A DNA stretch of 7,661 nucleotides from an uncultured Bacteroidota bacterium (lineage in GTDB: Bacteria > Bacteroidota > Bacteroidia > Chitinophagales > Chitinophagaceae): the NCBI GenBank assembly GCA_903912435.1, contig CAIWHI010000573.1, forward strand, positions 1 to 7,661, given 5' to 3'. The position numbers were made by a program, and so were the translations under genes. Positions 5,666 through 7,661 of this stretch are shown here, piece after piece. The notes beneath the pieces were generated by a model. The model was not told where the DNA came from and ran no database searches. It was given only the letters and a program-made list of their open reading frames with translations. How positions within the stretch are numbered: the first letter of the stretch is position 1; every line of letters starts with the position of its first letter.

Positions 5666-6856
5666 ATGGCAATAACAAATAAACAAGAACGGTTCCATTT
5701 CTTAGATGGTCTTAGGGGAATTGCATCTACAATGATTGTGATTCACCATGCCTTTTCGTCCAACATTGCCCTATTTTTTATCCGTCACCACTTACCGCTT
5801 ATTGGTATGTTCCTCCGGCTGTTTACCCAATCGGGGGTCGACTTGTTTTTTGTGCTGAGCGGGGTGGTACTTCTACGCCCTTACCTGCGCAAACAACGTA
5901 CCTTCAATGTGCCCGATTATTTTTGGCGCAGGCTGAAACGTATCTACCCACCTTATTTCTTCGCATTGCTAATTGGTGCTGCCATCGTTTATTTCAATAA
6001 TACCTTCCCTACCTGGTACAATGTGCGCGGTTTCCATATGGGCTTCACCTGGCTCGAAATGTTTAAAGAAGCATTTATCATCAATTTCGATGGTAATTTC
6101 TTCAACCTTGCCTGGTGGAGCCTGGGAATAGAAATTCTATTCTATATGATTGTTCCCCTTATTATTTTCACCTTCCCAAGCCAGGAAAAAATTACAAGCA
6201 ATAGAATAGTACTCACTATTGCCGGAACACTAATTACTACATTGGCACTTCAAATTGGCATTGCCCATACCATTCCCTACCTATATTCTTTAACCACCTA
6301 TATATCCACCATTGGCCGATTTGTGGAGTATCCGGTTTGCTTCCTGATGGGGGTATTTTTGGCCACTAAGGATTTTGATGCCAAACATGGCTTTTACTTT
6401 ATCCTTTCAGGTATTGTATTCATCCTTTTAGGATTCATACTTACCAATACGGGCATTACAACTCATTTTCATTCCGATTTTGGCCAACCCTTCCTTTATT
6501 ATTCCATATTCCATTCAGGCTATGGTATGTTGTATGCAGGCATCATTATTCTGTCATTTAATATTCAGTCAATGAAACAATTCCTGAATAAAAACATTAT
6601 GATATGGTTGGGTGAGCGTTCTTATTCACTGTTTCTAATACATTTCTCCGTATTCTACTTTACCGATAATCTGGTCTCCCATTTCACAGCCGACAGGAAT
6701 GCCTATTATGGCCTCCTCACCAGGGGCATAGGCATACCATTTGCATTCTTTATGGCCATGCTGTTGTTCTGGTTTGTGGAACGCAAACAAGCCCGTGGAC
6801 TACTCACTGGCAAAGTTTTCTGGCCATGGCAGGCAGGTCAAATAGAAAGAGAATAA
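5666..6856 (+). CDS. Membrane acyltransferase family 3 (OafA/NodX-like)
   Basis: From the ATG at 5666 the protein has 396 aa, typical of the Acyl_transf_3 fold with about ten membrane helices. The N-terminus holds FLDGLRGIASTMIVIHH (12-28), containing the R-x10-H motif (R17, H28) needed for acyl transfer. Then come QSGVDLFFVLSGVVLLRPYL (55-74), FWRRLKRIYPPYFFALLIG (86-104), WWSLGIEILFYM (150-161, E156) and near the C-terminus WLGERSYSLFLIHF (314-327) and WFVERK (369-374). These motifs are all characteristic. An in-frame GTG at 5624 would add 14 residues with no family similarity, so the ATG is preferred. The enzyme would move an acetyl or other acyl group across the inner membrane onto a surface glycan. 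It follows the amino-sugar genes and is probably part of the same polysaccharide locus, though hairpin repeats separate it. Acceptor and acyl group are unknown. Confidence 0.92.
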   Translation: MAITNKQERFHFLDGLRGIASTMIVIHHAFSSNIALFFIRHHLPLIGMFLRLFTQSGVDLFFVLSGVVLLRPYLRKQRTFNVPDYFWRRLKRIYPPYFFALLIGAAIVYFNNTFPTWYNVRGFHMGFTWLEMFKEAFIINFDGNFFNLAWWSLGIEILFYMIVPLIIFTFPSQEKITSNRIVLTIAGTLITTLALQIGIAHTIPYLYSLTTYISTIGRFVEYPVCFLMGVFLATKDFDAKHGFYFILSGIVFILLGFILTNTGITTHFHSDFGQPFLYYSIFHSGYGMLYAGIIILSFNIQSMKQFLNKNIMIWLGERSYSLFLIHFSVFYFTDNLVSHFTADRNAYYGLLTRGIGIPFAFFMAMLLFWFVERKQARGLLTGKVFWPWQAGQIERE

Positions 6857-6964
6857 TTTATAACTACAAACTCCGTTTTCTAAGATTTTGAATCTTTATA
6901 CCTCCTATACATTGCTAATCGCTGAAAATATCTGACTTTTGAAAAGAGCTACGAATTTTAATAA

Positions 6965-6991
6965 CAATGTACAATAATCATATGTACATTG
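6965..6991. repeat. 9 bp perfect inverted repeat
   Basis: The arms CAATGTACA (6965-6973) and TGTACATTG (6983-6991) are perfectly complementary around a 9-base AT-rich centre. No T-run follows on either strand, so it is not a classical terminator. It could be a protein-binding site or the remnant of a small mobile repeat. It lies 17 bp upstream of the GC-rich hairpin repeat. Confidence 0.55.
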
Positions 6992-7007
6992 AATGTAAAT
7001 TTAGTAG

Positions 7008-7057
7008 CCCCGACCTTTAGGTCGGGGTATATAATTGAATACGATGTGGCTTTAGCC
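7008..7057 (+). repeat. Two-hairpin intergenic repeat with TTTA loops
   Basis: A perfect 8 bp GC-rich stem (CCCCGACC at 7008-7015, GGTCGGGG at 7020-7027) closes on a TTTA loop. Twenty bases later comes a small second hairpin, GGC-TTTA-GCC (7048-7057), with the same loop. The pair recalls REP-like two-hairpin elements, and from memory similar sequences recur between genes in Chitinophagaceae-type genomes; this needs a genome search to confirm. The strong stem could also slow or stop transcription from the acyltransferase gene, but no U-tract follows. Confidence 0.6.
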
Positions 7058-7131
7058 GAAATATTAGGTTATGCTGGCTTTTTGCTTCTGAATTTGCAAT
7101 TTTTGAATTTTAACTTTTTAATTTACTAAAA

Positions 7132-7661
7132 ATGAATCAATGGACGCAGGCAATAGAAGAGGCCTGGAACAATAGGGAATTGCTAAAAGAAGATACTTAT
7201 AAAGATGCCATAAGGGCTGTGATAGAAGAGGTAGATAAGGGTCGATTGCGTGTAGCTTCACCTGGAGTAGATGGGTGGGATATACATGAGTGGGTGAAAA
7301 AAGCGATACTCATGTATTTTGCAATACAGCCTATGCAAACATGGGATGTAGCCCCCTTTGAGTTTTACGACAAGATGTTGCTGAAGAAAGACTATGCATC
7401 ACAAGGTGTTAGGGCAGTGCCACATGCAGTGGCTCGCTATGGTGCATTTCTGGCTCGTAATGTGGTGCTTATGCCTTCCTATGTAAACATTGGTGCCTAC
7501 GTGGATGAAGGCACAATGGTCGATACCTGGGCTACAGTAGGTAGTTGTGCCCAGATAGGCAAGGGGGTACACCTGAGTGGTGGTGTAGGTATAGGTGGTG
7601 TGTTGGAACCTCTGCAGGCTTCTCCTGTAATTATAGAAGATGGATGCTTTATTGGCTCCAG
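7132..7661 (+). CDS. dapD: 2,3,4,5-tetrahydropyridine-2,6-dicarboxylate N-succinyltransferase (partial)
   Basis: The first 176 codons are present; the gene runs off the window's right edge and the usual length is about 270 aa. The product converts tetrahydrodipicolinate and succinyl-CoA to N-succinyl-2-amino-6-ketopimelate in the succinylase route to meso-diaminopimelate and lysine. The N-terminal helical domain contains WDIHEWVKKAILMYF (49-63), matching the DapD 'W-x-x-x-x-WVKKAILLYF' block. The beta-helix follows with VVLMPSYVNIGAYVDEGT (111-128), then MVDTWATVGSCAQIGKGVHL (129-148) and GGVGIGGVLEPLQASPVIIE (150-169). This is an unmistakable DapD signature containing the conserved catalytic acidic residues. 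The ATG at 7132 gives the standard N-terminus and has no Shine-Dalgarno sequence. It is a housekeeping gene, apparently unrelated to the glycan genes beside it. Confidence 0.97.
   Translation, partial: MNQWTQAIEEAWNNRELLKEDTYKDAIRAVIEEVDKGRLRVASPGVDGWDIHEWVKKAILMYFAIQPMQTWDVAPFEFYDKMLLKKDYASQGVRAVPHAVARYGAFLARNVVLMPSYVNIGAYVDEGTMVDTWATVGSCAQIGKGVHLSGGVGIGGVLEPLQASPVIIEDGCFIGS

Larger units (their letters stand above)
6857..7131. other. Intergenic gap with inverted repeats
   Basis: This 275 bp stretch between the acyltransferase and dapD has no credible coding region. It holds a 9 bp inverted repeat (6965-6991), a two-hairpin repeat (7008-7057) and an AT-rich run just before dapD. That run includes TAACTTTT at 7111-7118, a 7 of 8 match to TAnnTTTG that could be the dapD -7 box, 13 bp before the start. 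A -33 TTG at good spacing is not seen. Bases 6857-6960 show nothing I can name. Confidence 0.5.

Noticed and set aside
7008..7027. Rho-independent terminator after the acyltransferase
   Set aside because: The stem is strong, but the following bases (TATATAATT) are not a T-run, and a second hairpin with the same loop points to a repeat element.

Overview
The window looks like a chromosomal piece from a Bacteroidota bacterium, probably of the Chitinophagaceae/Sphingobacteriia type. Four things suggest this. Starts lack Shine-Dalgarno sequences. Several genes are preceded by exact TAnnTTTG boxes, the Bacteroidota -7 element. A PepSY-like (DUF2874-type) secreted protein sits next to a response regulator. 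The intergenic DNA carries small hairpin repeats of a kind familiar in this phylum. The genus cannot be fixed from the sequence alone.

Left part, minus strand (1-1686): three genes read leftward. They encode a small secreted PepSY-like protein, a secreted YncE/YVTN-type beta-propeller, and, 5 bp downstream of the propeller, the N-terminus of an OmpR/PhoB-type response regulator cut by the window edge. This looks like a two-component signalling locus with two exported accessory proteins.

Middle part, minus strand (1796-3607): a compact two-gene cassette. The first gene is an ABC-like AAA ATPase of 432 aa without a visible TOPRIM or nuclease domain. The second starts 3 bp after its stop and encodes an unrecognised 169 aa protein. 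Sampled 60-base lines of the ATPase gene are more AT-rich than sampled lines of neighbouring genes. The layout resembles two-gene ATPase/effector anti-phage or toxin systems, and it is the best candidate in the window for something undescribed. The function is inferred, not shown.

Right part, plus strand (3774-6856): a divergent promoter region leads into a surface-glycan module. It holds a PglD/NeuD-type sugar N-acetyltransferase, a PglE-type DegT/DnrJ/EryC1/StrS aminotransferase 2 bp downstream, and a membrane acyltransferase of family 3 after a repeat-containing gap. Together the first two fit the last two steps of making a UDP-4-acetamido-4,6-dideoxy sugar such as UDP-diNAc-bacillosamine. 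The acyltransferase could acylate a surface glycan.

Right end (6857-7661): a 275 bp gap holds a 9 bp inverted repeat and a GC-rich two-hairpin repeat. It is followed by the first two thirds of dapD (lysine/meso-diaminopimelate synthesis), which runs off the window. Intergenic hairpin repeats lie on both sides of the acyltransferase gene.
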